Of a stretch of 64,000 nt of DNA, positions 1 to 8,788 are shown one piece after another. A model generated the notes under the pieces. It searched no databases. It was not told where the DNA came from and saw only the letters and a program-made list of their open reading frames with translations. Position 1 is the stretch's first letter. Every line of letters starts with the position of its first letter. Position numbers and translations under genes: made by a program. The stretch spans positions 1 through 64,000 of the forward strand of contig NZ_JANFPI010000009.1 in the NCBI RefSeq assembly GCF_026552795.1. The letters are read 5' to 3'. Source of the DNA: Ectorhizobium quercum (lineage in GTDB: Bacteria > Pseudomonadota > Alphaproteobacteria > Rhizobiales > Rhizobiaceae).

Positions 1-97
1 CCAGCAAAATCAAACCCTTAAGGCCAAATATCGCCGCCAGTCTCAAGAGCAAACGAGAAGGTCGCCAGCAGCGAAGCCGCCCTCGTCAACGACGCTG
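1..97 (-). other. Probable leader of a leftward rRNA operon (partial)
   Basis: No protein-coding frame is convincing here. Read on the minus strand, it is the transcribed region just downstream of a strong promoter (98-127). It contains TGCTCTT at 51-45, which matches the core of the rRNA antitermination boxA element. My recollection is that rhizobial 16S leaders end in similar sequence running into TTTGATTTTGCTGG, which is present at the extreme left edge on the minus strand. The 16S gene itself would lie outside the window, so this is an inference. Confidence 0.4.
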
Positions 98-127
98 CTT
101 ATAGAACCCTCCACACTCAAACGTCAA
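98..127 (-). promoter_or_regulatory. Strong sigma70-type promoter, rRNA-like, leftward
   Basis: On the minus strand there is TTGACG (127-122) and TATAAG (103-98), separated by 18 bases. The upstream flank (128-200 on the plus strand) is AT-rich with A/T tracts like an UP element, in contrast with the GC-rich surroundings. The combination of near-consensus hexamers, an AT-rich upstream element and a boxA-like leader is typical of stable RNA promoters. It diverges from hrpB. The remainder of 128-389 holds no other feature that I can recognise. Confidence 0.55.
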
Positions 128-389
128 CACTCAACAGACAAAAATATCCAGAAAATTATGTAACCACATGTAAAACAACAATAATTTCTGAAACAATCCA
201 GACATCAACGCAAAAACAGCGCGGAACGACGGGAATAATAGCGCAGCGGCAGCCGCCTTGCAAAGCCTGCCGGGATTGGGCACATTCCGCGCTCCCGCCG
301 GGACGATCCATCCTGCCCCTTCGACAAGAACCCCGGGCGACCGGCGTTGCCATCAGGATAGCGCGCCGGCAGACGCATACAGGCCGACG

Positions 390-2864
390 ATGACGTTTTC
401 ACGTGAATCACTCCCGACGCTTCCCGTCTCGCATGTCCTGCCCGATATCGCCGCAGCCCTGGCCGATCATGGCCGCGCGGTGCTTTCCGCGCCTCCGGGC
501 GCCGGCAAGACGACGCTGGTTCCGCTTTATCTTCTCCAAGAGCCCTGGCGGAGCGACGGCAGGATCATCCTGCTCGAGCCACGGCGGCTGGCGGCCCGGG
601 CGGCGGCGGCCCGGATGTCCGAACTGGCAGGGGAGGCGGTGGGCGCACTGGTCGGTTACCGCATGCGGCTCGACAACCGCATCTCCGCCCGCACGCGCAT
701 CGAAGTGGTGACGGAAGGCGTTTTCGCCCGCATGGTGCTGGACGATCCGGAACTTGCCGGCATCGCGGCAGTGATCTTCGACGAATTCCACGAGCGGTCT
801 CTCGACGCCGATTTCGGACTGGCGCTGGCGCTGGACGTCCAGTCGGCGCTTCGCCCGGACCTGCGCATCCTGGTCATGTCGGCGACGCTCGATGTCGCGC
901 GGGTCGGCGAACTGCTCGGCAATCCTCCAGCCATCGAAAGCATGGGACGCTCTTACCCGATCGATATCCGCCATGCGGAACGGCCGGCCGGCGAGCGGAT
1001 CGAGGATACGATGGCGCGCGAAATCCGTGCGGTCCACGCCGCCGAAGACGGCTCGATCCTCGCCTTCCTTCCGGGACAGGCGGAAATCCTGCGCACCGCC
1101 GAACGGCTGGAGGGACGGTTCGGGCCGGATACGGATATCGTGCCGCTCTACGGCAATCTGAGCCAGAAGGAACAGGATGCCGCGATCCGCCCTGCCCCGG
1201 CCGGCCGGCGCAAGATCGTGCTCGCGACCTCGATTGCCGAAACCTCGATCACCATCGACGGGGTGCGGATCATCGTCGACAGCGGTCTGCAACGCCTGCC
1301 GGTGTTCGAACCGGCAACCGGGATCACGCGGCTGGAGACCGTGCGCGTCTCCAGAGCCTCCGCCGACCAGCGGGCGGGCCGCGCCGGACGCACCGGACCG
1401 GGCATTGCCATCCGCCTGTGGCATGCGGGCCAGACGGCAGCGCTTCCCGCCTTCACGCCGCCGCAGATTCTGTCCAGCGATCTGTCCGGTCTGGTTCTCG
1501 ACATGGCGCACTGGGGCGTGAAGGACCCGGCCGGCCTTTCCTTTCTCGATCCCCCGCCTCCCCCCGCCTTCGCCGAGGCGCAGGCCCTGCTGACATTGCT
1601 CGGGGCGCTCGACCAAAACGGCGACCTGACCGAAGCGGGCAAACGCATCCGCTCGCTTGCACTTCCGCCGCGACTGGCGGCCATGACCGTCTCGGCGGCG
1701 GCGGACGGCCAGGCGATGGAGGCCTGCCTTCTCGGCGTTCTGCTCACCGAACAGGGCCTCGGCGGTGCGAGTCCGGATCTCGAGGACAGGCTGCGCCGGT
1801 TCAAAAGCGACAGAAGCAGCCGCGCCGAATCGGCAAGAAGGCTGGCGGCGCGCCTGGCCGCGTCCCTTCCGGCCGCAACCGGAAAGGCCGGCGAGCCGGC
1901 AAGTCCCGGCGCGCTTCTCATTCATGCGTTTCCGGATCGCGTCGCCCTTCAGCGCGGTGGCCGCGGCCGGTTCGTGCTGGCGAACGGACGCGGCGGCGAA
2001 CTGGACGAGGCCGAGCGGCTTTCCGCAGCGGAGATGCTGGTGGTGGCGGACCTGACCGGCCGCGCGGCGCGGCCGCGCATTCTGGCGGCGGCGGAAATCG
2101 GCCGCGCCGATGTGGAACGGGAGCTGAAATCGGCGATCCGCCGCGAGGAACAATGCCTGTTCGACCAGAAGAGCCGGCAGGTGCGCGCCCGCCGCGTCAC
2201 CCGTCTCGGCGCGCTGGTTCTGGAGGAATCGCCATTGCCCCGGCCCGCCGGGCCTGAGGCCGCAAAGGCGCTGGCCGAGGGTGTCACGCTGCTCGGCCTC
2301 GGCGTTCTGCCCTTCGGCAAGGAGGCGAAACAGCTTCGCGACCGCATCGGCTTCCTGCACCGCGCGCTCGGCGAGCCCTGGCCGGACATGAGCGACGACG
2401 CCCTGCTCGCACGGCTGGAGGATTGGTTCGAGCCTTTCCAGCAGGATACCCGCGGGCTCGACGACATCAGGCCGGGCACCCTCTCCGACGGACTGATGGC
2501 GCTGGTGCCGCATGCGCTCCAGCGCGATCTCGCCCGGCTCGCCCCGACCCATTTCGAAGCCCCGACCGGGCAGCGCCACCCCATCCACTATGACGGCGCG
2601 GAACCCGTGCTGACGATCCGCGTGCAGGAACTGTTCGGGCTCAAGGTTCACCCTTCCGTGGGAGCTGGACGCCTTCCCCTGGTTCTGGAACTGACATCCC
2701 CCGCCCATCGGCCGATCCAGACGACGCGCGACCTGCCCGGCTTCTGGACCGGTTCGTGGAAGGACGTGCGCGCCGAGATGCGCGGCCGCTATCCGAGGCA
2801 TCCCTGGCCGGAAAACCCCGCCGAAGCCGCACCCACGACACGCGTCAAGCCGCGTGGTACATGA
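390..2864 (+). CDS. hrpB: ATP-dependent helicase HrpB
   Basis: This is a DEAH-box helicase of the HrpB family (824 aa), a DExH RNA helicase-like protein of uncertain cellular role. Visible motifs are the Walker A GAGKTT (Lys at about residue 40), the DEFH box at about 131-134, SAT shortly after, and the C-terminal helicase motif with QRAGRAGR. The C-terminal third is the HrpB-specific extension, and the length fits the family. I chose the ATG at 390, which puts the helicase core close to the N-terminus as in the family. An in-frame start at 258 would add 44 residues of low-complexity sequence. The last bases overlap the region just before actS. The parS-like sequence at 396-409 is embedded in its first codons. 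Confidence 0.93.
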   Translation: MTFSRESLPTLPVSHVLPDIAAALADHGRAVLSAPPGAGKTTLVPLYLLQEPWRSDGRIILLEPRRLAARAAAARMSELAGEAVGALVGYRMRLDNRISARTRIEVVTEGVFARMVLDDPELAGIAAVIFDEFHERSLDADFGLALALDVQSALRPDLRILVMSATLDVARVGELLGNPPAIESMGRSYPIDIRHAERPAGERIEDTMAREIRAVHAAEDGSILAFLPGQAEILRTAERLEGRFGPDTDIVPLYGNLSQKEQDAAIRPAPAGRRKIVLATSIAETSITIDGVRIIVDSGLQRLPVFEPATGITRLETVRVSRASADQRAGRAGRTGPGIAIRLWHAGQTAALPAFTPPQILSSDLSGLVLDMAHWGVKDPAGLSFLDPPPPPAFAEAQALLTLLGALDQNGDLTEAGKRIRSLALPPRLAAMTVSAAADGQAMEACLLGVLLTEQGLGGASPDLEDRLRRFKSDRSSRAESARRLAARLAASLPAATGKAGEPASPGALLIHAFPDRVALQRGGRGRFVLANGRGGELDEAERLSAAEMLVVADLTGRAARPRILAAAEIGRADVERELKSAIRREEQCLFDQKSRQVRARRVTRLGALVLEESPLPRPAGPEAAKALAEGVTLLGLGVLPFGKEAKQLRDRIGFLHRALGEPWPDMSDDALLARLEDWFEPFQQDTRGLDDIRPGTLSDGLMALVPHALQRDLARLAPTHFEAPTGQRHPIHYDGAEPVLTIRVQELFGLKVHPSVGAGRLPLVLELTSPAHRPIQTTRDLPGFWTGSWKDVRAEMRGRYPRHPWPENPAEAAPTTRVKPRGT
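396..409. other. Degenerate parS-like site inside hrpB
   Basis: TTTTCACGTGAATC differs at two positions from the perfect 14-base palindrome GTTTCACGTGAAAC seen twice near parA. It lies in codons 3-7 of hrpB, encoding F-S-R-E-S. It shares the final ATC variant with four other sites in the window. Confidence 0.35.
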
Positions 2865-2893
2865 GCGCGATGCAGGAGAAGGACCTTATCGCC

Positions 2894-4204
2894 ATGAACG
2901 CCACGCCATCCGACGCCAACATGACCTTCGGCCACGACAGCCGGGCGCTTCGCCTTCATACGCTCGCATGGCTGCGCTGGCTGGCCATCGGCGGCCAGAC
3001 GGTCACGGTGCTTACGGTGGCGCTGGTCTTCGGCTTTCCGCTGCCCCTTTTCACATGCGTGGCGCTGATCGGCGGCCTCGCGGCGCTGAATCTGGCCCTG
3101 TCGCTGCGCTATCCCTCGACGCAGCGCCTTTCGCCGGAAGCGACGCTTGCGCTTCTGTCCATCGATCTTCTCCAGCTCGCGGGCCTGCTTTACGTGACCG
3201 GCGGGCTCGGAAACCCGTTCGCGCCGCTGCTGTGCGTTCCCGTCATCATTTCGTTCGCTGCCCAGCCGCTGCGTTATTCGCTGGCGCTGTTCGCCATCGC
3301 CCTGGCAGCCACCACCGCGCTCGCCTTTTCCATCTACGAAGTGCCGTGGTATCCCGGCGAGGAACTCTATATCCAGCCGATCATGCAGACGGGCATGTGG
3401 TGCGCCGTCATAGCGACGATGGCGTTTGCGGCCTTCTACGTCTATCGCATCTCCAGCGAGGCGACGCAGCTTGCCGATGCGCTCGCCGCCACGGAACTGA
3501 TCCTGCAACGGGAAAAGCACCTGACGCAGCTCGACGGCCTGGCGGCCGCGGCGGCGCACGAACTCGGCACGCCGCTCGCCACGATCACCCTCGTCGCCAA
3601 GGAAATGGAACGCGAGCTTGGACCGGACGACCGCTTCGGCGAGGACGTGGCACTTCTGCGCAGCCAGAGCGAGCGCTGCCGCGACATCCTTCGCCGGCTC
3701 ACCTCCCTTTCCGCCGAGGGCGAGGAGCATATGCGCTTCCTGCCGCTGTCGTCGCTGGTCGAGGAAGTGATGGCGCCGCACCGGGATTTCGGCGTGACGC
3801 TGGAACTGGTGGAAAAATCCGGCCGGGCCGGCGAACCGGTGGGCAACCGCAATCCCGGCATTCTCTACGGTCTCGGCAACCTGCTCGAAAACGCTGTCGA
3901 TTTCGCCAGGGAGAAAGTGACGGTGACGGTGGAGCATACGCGCGAACGCGTCACCATCCTGATTTCCGACGACGGCGAGGGCTATGCGCCGGATGTGCTT
4001 GCCCATATCGGCGAGCCTTACGTGACGAAACGCAGCCGCCCGGACAAGGCCGGCGGGCTCGGGCTCGGCATGTTCATCGCCAAGACGCTTCTGGAACGAT
4101 CCGGCGCACGGCTGGAATTCTACAACGGGCCGGACGACCGCCCGGGTGCGAATGTGCGCATCGAATGGCCCCGCGCGCGAATGGAAGCCGTCAACGGAAA
4201 ATGA
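2894..4204 (+). CDS. actS: Redox-sensing sensor histidine kinase ActS (RegB/PrrB family)
   Basis: This is the membrane sensor of the ActS-ActR (RegBA/PrrBA) pair, which adjusts energy and redox metabolism; about 436 aa. The N-terminal half (residues about 25-180) is a six-helix membrane domain containing GGLGNPF, the conserved quinone-binding heptad of RegB. The H-box AAHELGTPL places the phospho-acceptor His at about 222. Cys at about 262 (in SERCRDIL) matches the redox-active Cys of RegB. N, G1 (DDGEGY) and G2 (GGLGLGMF) boxes follow. The start is ambiguous. ATG 2861 overlaps the hrpB stop (ATGA) but lacks a Shine-Dalgarno sequence; ATG 2894 is preceded by AGGAGAAGGA at 2874-2883, so I prefer it. 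actR follows downstream. Confidence 0.92.
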   Translation: MNATPSDANMTFGHDSRALRLHTLAWLRWLAIGGQTVTVLTVALVFGFPLPLFTCVALIGGLAALNLALSLRYPSTQRLSPEATLALLSIDLLQLAGLLYVTGGLGNPFAPLLCVPVIISFAAQPLRYSLALFAIALAATTALAFSIYEVPWYPGEELYIQPIMQTGMWCAVIATMAFAAFYVYRISSEATQLADALAATELILQREKHLTQLDGLAAAAAHELGTPLATITLVAKEMERELGPDDRFGEDVALLRSQSERCRDILRRLTSLSAEGEEHMRFLPLSSLVEEVMAPHRDFGVTLELVEKSGRAGEPVGNRNPGILYGLGNLLENAVDFAREKVTVTVEHTRERVTILISDDGEGYAPDVLAHIGEPYVTKRSRPDKAGGLGLGMFIAKTLLERSGARLEFYNGPDDRPGANVRIEWPRARMEAVNGK

Positions 4205-4366
4205 CTTTACCCGTCAGGAATTAATGGCCATAACCGTTTCCGGGACGGATTGCCCTTGCCGGATATATCCTCCGCTGACGGATATCGGCAGGCAGGGGCG
4301 CGATCAGGAAGAAGCGGCACCCTGCCCGCCAGCGGGTCGCCGACGGCTCGAGAGGAATGGAAAGCA

Positions 4367-4963
4367 ATGGTGGAAAAAGGCCCGAACGGCTCAGCCTCCC
4401 AGTCCCTGGCGGACAAGAACGGGACGGACACGGCGGCTGGCGAGGAGACCCTGCTGCTCGTGGATGACGACGGCCCCTTTCTCAGGCGTCTGGCCCGGGC
4501 AATGGAATCGCGCGGCTTCGCCGTCGAAATGGCCGAAACCGTCGCTGAAGGCATCGCCAAGGCCAAGGCCCGCCCGCCGAAATATGCCGTGATCGACCTG
4601 CGTCTCGGCGACGGCAACGGGCTGGACGTCATCGAGGCGCTTCGCGAGACGGAGGCAGAAACCCGCGTCGTCGTGCTGACCGGCTACGGCAATATCGCCA
4701 CCGCCGTGACCGCCGTGAAGCTCGGTGCGCTCGACTATCTCGCCAAGCCCGCGGATGCCGACGACATCTACCATGCGCTGACGCAGCGGCCCGGCGAAAA
4801 GGCCGAGGTGCCGGAGAACCCGATGTCGGCGGACCGGGTGCGGTGGGAGCATATCCAGCGCGTCTATGAAATGTGCGAGCGCAACGTTTCGGAAACGGCG
4901 CGGCGCCTGAACATGCACCGCCGGACCCTGCAACGCATTCTGGCCAAGCGCGCGCCGAAATAG
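4367..4963 (+). CDS. actR: Redox response regulator ActR (RegA/PrrA family)
   Basis: This is the DNA-binding response regulator partner of ActS, 198 aa. The receiver domain (about 25-145) carries the acidic pocket VDDD, the phospho-acceptor Asp at about 77 in VIDLRLGDGNG, the conserved Thr in LTGYG and Lys in AKPAD. The C-terminus is a Fis-type helix-turn-helix (NVSETARRLNMHRRTLQRIL) ending in KRAPK, characteristic of the RegA group. ATG 4367 is preceded by AGAGGA about ten bases upstream. A longer in-frame start at 4250 would add unlikely sequence. The gene is 162 bp downstream of actS. A GC-rich hairpin (4994-5010) sits between it and the convergent mmcB gene. Confidence 0.93.
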   Translation: MVEKGPNGSASQSLADKNGTDTAAGEETLLLVDDDGPFLRRLARAMESRGFAVEMAETVAEGIAKAKARPPKYAVIDLRLGDGNGLDVIEALRETEAETRVVVLTGYGNIATAVTAVKLGALDYLAKPADADDIYHALTQRPGEKAEVPENPMSADRVRWEHIQRVYEMCERNVSETARRLNMHRRTLQRILAKRAPK

Positions 4964-5010
4964 GCCATCCCTGGTGCGTCCCGATGGACGCCCGGCGCCG
5001 CGCGGGCGCC

Positions 5011-5517
5011 TTATCCTTCCCCGGGAAGGTTCCCCGGATTCCAGTCGGCTCCGGCCGCCCATTCGGCCGCCATCAGGCGGCGTGCCGCGGTGCGGGAAAA
5101 ATGCAGCGTCAGCGATCTGCGGGTGGCCGGCGCAAGGCGATGCTCGGGCGCGTCGCGCAGCATATGCGCGCCATAGCCGTCCGATACGATGAGACCGCAC
5201 TCCTCCGGAAAGATATCAAGGGGCACCTTATCATGCGTGGCGAAGAACAGCCGGTCGCAATGGGCGCGGTAGTCCGGCCATTTGCGGTCGGTGCGGAAGT
5301 CGATCAGCGACGACTTGATCTCGACGATCCAGATCTCGCCCTTTTCCGAAAGGCTGACGAGATCGGCCCGCCGGCCGCTGGCCAGCGGCAGTTCCGGCAG
5401 CGTTGCATGCCGCATGTCTTCCAGCAGGCGCTGGACGCCGCGCCGGACCATCAGCGCGGCATCGGATTGCCGTCCATCCATGAGCGGGCCCGGGCCCGAA
5501 AAACTGATCAGCGTCAT
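5011..5517 (-). CDS. mmcB: MmcB-like DNA repair protein
   Basis: This is a 168 aa protein resembling MmcB, a small PD-(D/E)XK-nuclease-like protein that belongs to the alphaproteobacterial DNA-damage (SOS-linked) repair set. The visible core is GRRADLVSL (Asp about 52), then IVEIKSS (Glu 66, Lys 68), a D-x(n)-E-x-K arrangement typical of the restriction-endonuclease-like fold. WPDYRAHCD and FATH follow. An alternative start at the internal Met 13 (MDGRQSD) is possible. It is convergent with actR and divergent from the L,D-transpeptidase gene. No LexA box was identified with confidence in the 180 bp upstream. Confidence 0.78.
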   Translation of the reverse strand: MTLISFSGPGPLMDGRQSDAALMVRRGVQRLLEDMRHATLPELPLASGRRADLVSLSEKGEIWIVEIKSSLIDFRTDRKWPDYRAHCDRLFFATHDKVPLDIFPEECGLIVSDGYGAHMLRDAPEHRLAPATRRSLTLHFSRTAARRLMAAEWAAGADWNPGNLPGEG

Positions 5518-5698
5518 CCGCTCTCACCTGCGGCTGCGATGCACCCTATGTTGCAAAAAGGCCATGCCCGCCAAAATTAGACGGGACCATACTTCGGCCC
5601 GCAAACAGCGGCTTGCCAAGCCCCGCCTTATCGAAAATAAACCTTGCTCAGAGACGGCCGCAAGCCGCCGAATCATCCCGTTTCACAAAGAGAATACC

Positions 5699-6388
5699 AT
5701 GCGCGCCCGCAATGTCCTGACTTTGTCCGGTCTGGCAGCAATGCTAGCACTGGCCGGCTGCTCCACGACGTCCGAAACCGCCTCCGGAGACGGGAAGGCT
5801 CCCGCCACCCGGACGGCGCGGATCGAAACCAACCAGATCTTCTCCGATTCCTACGGCGCCGTCACCGACGCGGGCTACGCCCTTCCGGCGATCCCGATCG
5901 AACGGGTGAACAAGCAGTTCCACCGCCAGATCGTCGATTACCCCACGAGCGAAAAAGCCGGCACCATCGTCGTCGATACGCCGAAGCGTTTCCTCTACTA
6001 TGTTCTGCCCGGAGGCAAGGCGGTGCGTTACGGCATCGGCGTCGGCAAGGCGGGCTTCGCCTGGAAGGGCGAGGCCTATGTCGCCTGGAAGCAGGAATGG
6101 CCGATGTGGCACCCGCCGAAGGAAATGGCGCAGCGCCGGCCGGACCTGACGAAATACGTGGAAGCCGGCATGGGCCCAGGCCTCAACAATCCGCTCGGCG
6201 CCCGCGCCATGTACCTGTTCGACGAGAAGGGCCGCGACACGCTCTTCCGCCTGCACGGCACGCCTGAATGGGCTTCCATCGGCACCGCCGCCTCCTCTGG
6301 CTGCATCCGCCTGATGAACCAGGACGTCATCGACCTCTACAACCGCGTCCGTCCCGGCCGCAACACCCGCGTCGTCGTTCTCCAGTAG
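5699..6388 (+). CDS. L,D-transpeptidase lipoprotein (YkuD domain)
   Basis: This is a secreted 229 aa cell-wall enzyme of the L,D-transpeptidase (YkuD/ErfK) family. Such enzymes make 3-3 peptidoglycan cross-links or attach proteins to peptidoglycan. The N-terminus is a lipoprotein signal with lipobox L-A-G-C (Cys about 21), followed by a Ser/Thr-rich linker. The YkuD domain begins at about residue 85 (GTIVVDTPKRFLYYV). The catalytic motif HGTPEW...SSGCIRL contains the nucleophile Cys at about 202. ATG 5699 is preceded by AAAGAGAA. Rhizobiaceae carry many paralogues, so no specific symbol is assigned. It is followed by a strong terminator. Confidence 0.9.
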   Translation: MRARNVLTLSGLAAMLALAGCSTTSETASGDGKAPATRTARIETNQIFSDSYGAVTDAGYALPAIPIERVNKQFHRQIVDYPTSEKAGTIVVDTPKRFLYYVLPGGKAVRYGIGVGKAGFAWKGEAYVAWKQEWPMWHPPKEMAQRRPDLTKYVEAGMGPGLNNPLGARAMYLFDEKGRDTLFRLHGTPEWASIGTAASSGCIRLMNQDVIDLYNRVRPGRNTRVVVLQ

Positions 6389-6414
6389 GAGCCCCGCCGC
6401 ACGCGCTGCAATCG

Positions 6415-6446
6415 AAAAGCCGCCGGAGCGATCCGGCGGCTTTTTC
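6415..6446 (+). terminator. Bidirectional intrinsic terminator
   Basis: A 13 bp perfect stem (6415-6427 with 6432-6444) around GCGA is flanked by an A-run on the left and a T-run on the right. It can end the L,D-transpeptidase transcript rightward and the glcB transcript leftward. Confidence 0.85.
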
Positions 6447-6460
6447 GTTCGATGTGGATC

Positions 6461-6480
6461 GGGACCGTTTCGACGGTCCC
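6461..6480. other. Perfect hairpin downstream of glcB
   Basis: GGGACCGT-TTCG-ACGGTCCC forms an 8 bp stem with a TTCG tetraloop, ten bases beyond the glcB stop. It has no T-run of its own. It may protect the glcB 3' end or act together with the terminator at 6415-6446. Confidence 0.5.
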
Positions 6481-6489
6481 GGTCCTGCG

Positions 6490-8661
6490 TCAGGAGGCAA
6501 GCTTCGCCTTCAGTTCGCGGCGGCGGCGGTGCAGGACCGGCTCGGTATAGCCGTTCGGCTGCTCGCGTCCCTTGAGGACCAGATCGAGTGCCGCCTGGAA
6601 GGCGACGGAGCCGTCGAAATCGGCGGCCATCGGGGTGTAGAGCGGATCGCCGGCGTTCTGGCGGTCGACGACGGCAGCCATGCGCTTCATCGTCTCGAAA
6701 ACCTGCTCCTCGGTGATGACGCCGTGGCGCAGCCAGTTCGCCATGTGCTGCGAGGAAATGCGCAGCGTGGCGCGGTCTTCCATCAGGCCGACATCGTTGA
6801 TATCCGGAACCTTGGAGCAGCCGACGCCCTGGTCGATCCAGCGGACGACATAACCGAGGATTCCCTGCGCATTGTTGTCGATCTCGCGCTGGATATCCTC
6901 CGGCGTCCAGTTCGGCCGCGCCGCGACCGGCACCGAGAGAATATCGGAAAGCGCGGCGCGCGGACGGCTCTTCAGTTCGGCCTGCCGGGCGGCCACGTCG
7001 ACCGTGTGATAATGCGTGGCGTGCAGCGTCGCCGCCGTCGGCGAGGGAACCCAGGCCGTGTTGGCACCGGCTTTCGGATGGGCGATCTTCTGCTCCAGCA
7101 TCGCCGCCATCAGGTCGGGCATGGCCCACATGCCCTTGCCGATCTGCGCATGGCCGGACAGGCCGCATTCGAGGCCGATATCGACATTCCAGTTCTCGTA
7201 AGCCGCAATCCAGGCGGCCTGCTTCATGTCGCCCTTGCGGATCATCGGCCCGGCTTCCATCGAGGTGTGGATCTCGTCGCCGGTGCGGTCGAGGAAGCCG
7301 GTGTTGATGAAGACGACGCGTTCGCTCGCCGCGCGGATCGATTCCTTGAGGTTGACCGTGGTGCGGCGCTCCTCGTCCATGATGCCCATCTTGATCGTGT
7401 TGGGCGCCATGCCGAGCGCGTCTTCCACCCGGGCGAACAGCTTCGAGGCGAAGGCGACTTCCTCCGGCCCGTGCATCTTAGGCTTGACGACATACATGGA
7501 GCCGGCGCGGGAATTGGCGCGGCGGCCGTTCGGGCCGATATCGACGAGCGCGATCAATCCGGTCACGAGCGCATCCATGATGCCTTCCGGAATCTCGTTG
7601 CCCGCGGCGTCGAGAACGGCCGGATTGGTCATCAGGTGGCCGACATTGCGCACCAGCATCAGCGAGCGGCCATGCAGGGTGAACGTGGAGCCGTCCGGCG
7701 CGATATAGGTGCGGTCGGCATTGAGGCGGCGGGTGAAGGTCCTGCCGCCCTTCTCGACCTCTTCGGTCAGGTCGCCCCGCATCAGGCCCAGCCAGTTGCG
7801 ATAGACGAGGACCTTATCGTCGGCATCGACGGCCGCCACCGAATCCTCGCAATCCATGATCGTGGTGATCGCCGATTCGAGGATGACGTCGGCGATGCCG
7901 GCCGGATCGGTCCCGCCGATCAGCGAAGCCGGGTCGATGCAGATGTCGATGTGCAGGCCGTTCTTCTCCAGAAGCAGGCTTTCCGGCTGTGCAGCCTCAC
8001 CCGTGTAGCCGGCAAACGACGCCGTGTCCTTCAGGCCCGTCTTCGTGCCGTCGAGCAGCGTGACGGAAAGCGCTCCGCCCTCGATGGTGAAGGATTTCGC
8101 GTCCTTCCATGAACCGGAGGCAAGCGGGGCGCTGCCGTCGAGGAAATCACGCGCCCAGGCGATGACCTTCCCGCCGCGCTTCGGATTGTAGCCCTTACCC
8201 TTCTCCGCGCCGTCCTCCTCGGGGATCGCGTCCGTGCCATAGAGCGCATCATAGAGCGAGCCCCAGCGGGCATTGGCCGCGTTCAGCGCATAGCGGGCAT
8301 TCATGACCGGAACGACGAGCTGCGGACCGGCGATCGAGGCGATTTCCGGATCGACGTTCTGCGTCGTGACGCTGAAGGCCGGGCCTTCGGGCAGGATATA
8401 GCCGATCTCGCGCAGGAAGGCCTCATAAGCCTTGAGATCGATGGGCGCGCCGTTCTTGCGATACCAGTCGTCGAGCTGCTGCTGGAAGCGGTCGCGCTTT
8501 TCGAGCAGCGCCCGGTTTTCCGGCGCAAGCTCATTCACGATGGCGGCGAAGGCGGCGAACCAGGCGTCCGGATCGACGCCCGCTGCCGGCAGCGCTTCCC
8601 TGACGAGAAATTCATGAAGACCGGCATCGAAGGCCAGCCCGTTCTTTTCAATCCGGCTCAT
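6490..8661 (-). CDS. glcB: Malate synthase G
   Basis: This 723 aa enzyme condenses glyoxylate and acetyl-CoA to malate (glyoxylate shunt and glycolate use), in the cytosol. The length is that of the monomeric G isoform (about 720 aa), not the A isoform. Visible signatures are [16 protein letters not shown] in the Mg/glyoxylate site region, [25 protein letters not shown] and the C-terminal CSKVPDIND segment. The start ATG at 8661 gives the canonical opening MSRIEKNGL. The 127 bp upstream contains a near-perfect 23 bp palindrome (8748-8770) that could be an operator. No isocitrate lyase gene is adjacent. Confidence 0.97.
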   Translation of the reverse strand: MSRIEKNGLAFDAGLHEFLVREALPAAGVDPDAWFAAFAAIVNELAPENRALLEKRDRFQQQLDDWYRKNGAPIDLKAYEAFLREIGYILPEGPAFSVTTQNVDPEIASIAGPQLVVPVMNARYALNAANARWGSLYDALYGTDAIPEEDGAEKGKGYNPKRGGKVIAWARDFLDGSAPLASGSWKDAKSFTIEGGALSVTLLDGTKTGLKDTASFAGYTGEAAQPESLLLEKNGLHIDICIDPASLIGGTDPAGIADVILESAITTIMDCEDSVAAVDADDKVLVYRNWLGLMRGDLTEEVEKGGRTFTRRLNADRTYIAPDGSTFTLHGRSLMLVRNVGHLMTNPAVLDAAGNEIPEGIMDALVTGLIALVDIGPNGRRANSRAGSMYVVKPKMHGPEEVAFASKLFARVEDALGMAPNTIKMGIMDEERRTTVNLKESIRAASERVVFINTGFLDRTGDEIHTSMEAGPMIRKGDMKQAAWIAAYENWNVDIGLECGLSGHAQIGKGMWAMPDLMAAMLEQKIAHPKAGANTAWVPSPTAATLHATHYHTVDVAARQAELKSRPRAALSDILSVPVAARPNWTPEDIQREIDNNAQGILGYVVRWIDQGVGCSKVPDINDVGLMEDRATLRISSQHMANWLRHGVITEEQVFETMKRMAAVVDRQNAGDPLYTPMAADFDGSVAFQAALDLVLKGREQPNGYTEPVLHRRRRELKAKLAS

Positions 8662-8747
8662 ATCCCAACTCCCATCGCAGCATACGTTACGTTGGGATTC
8701 AGTTTCCCCGGATTTCGCTTTTGGTCAATTCTGCAAAAGTTTGAAAG

Positions 8748-8770
8748 ATTTTTTCCAAATTGGAAAAAAT
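8748..8770. promoter_or_regulatory. AT-rich 23 bp palindrome upstream of glcB
   Basis: Two perfect 11-base arms (ATTTTTTCCAA and its complement) surround one central A. It lies 87 bp upstream of the glcB start and 18 bp downstream of the DUF1402 stop. It could be an operator for glcB, a weak terminator of the upstream gene (T/A runs flank the stem), or both. Confidence 0.45.
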
Positions 8771-8788
8771 GGAGCGCAGGCGCCGATC

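Noticed and set aside
408..2801. Long open frame antisense to hrpB (about 800 codons)
   Set aside because: High-GC shadow of hrpB with no recognisable domain; the sense frame has clear helicase motifs.
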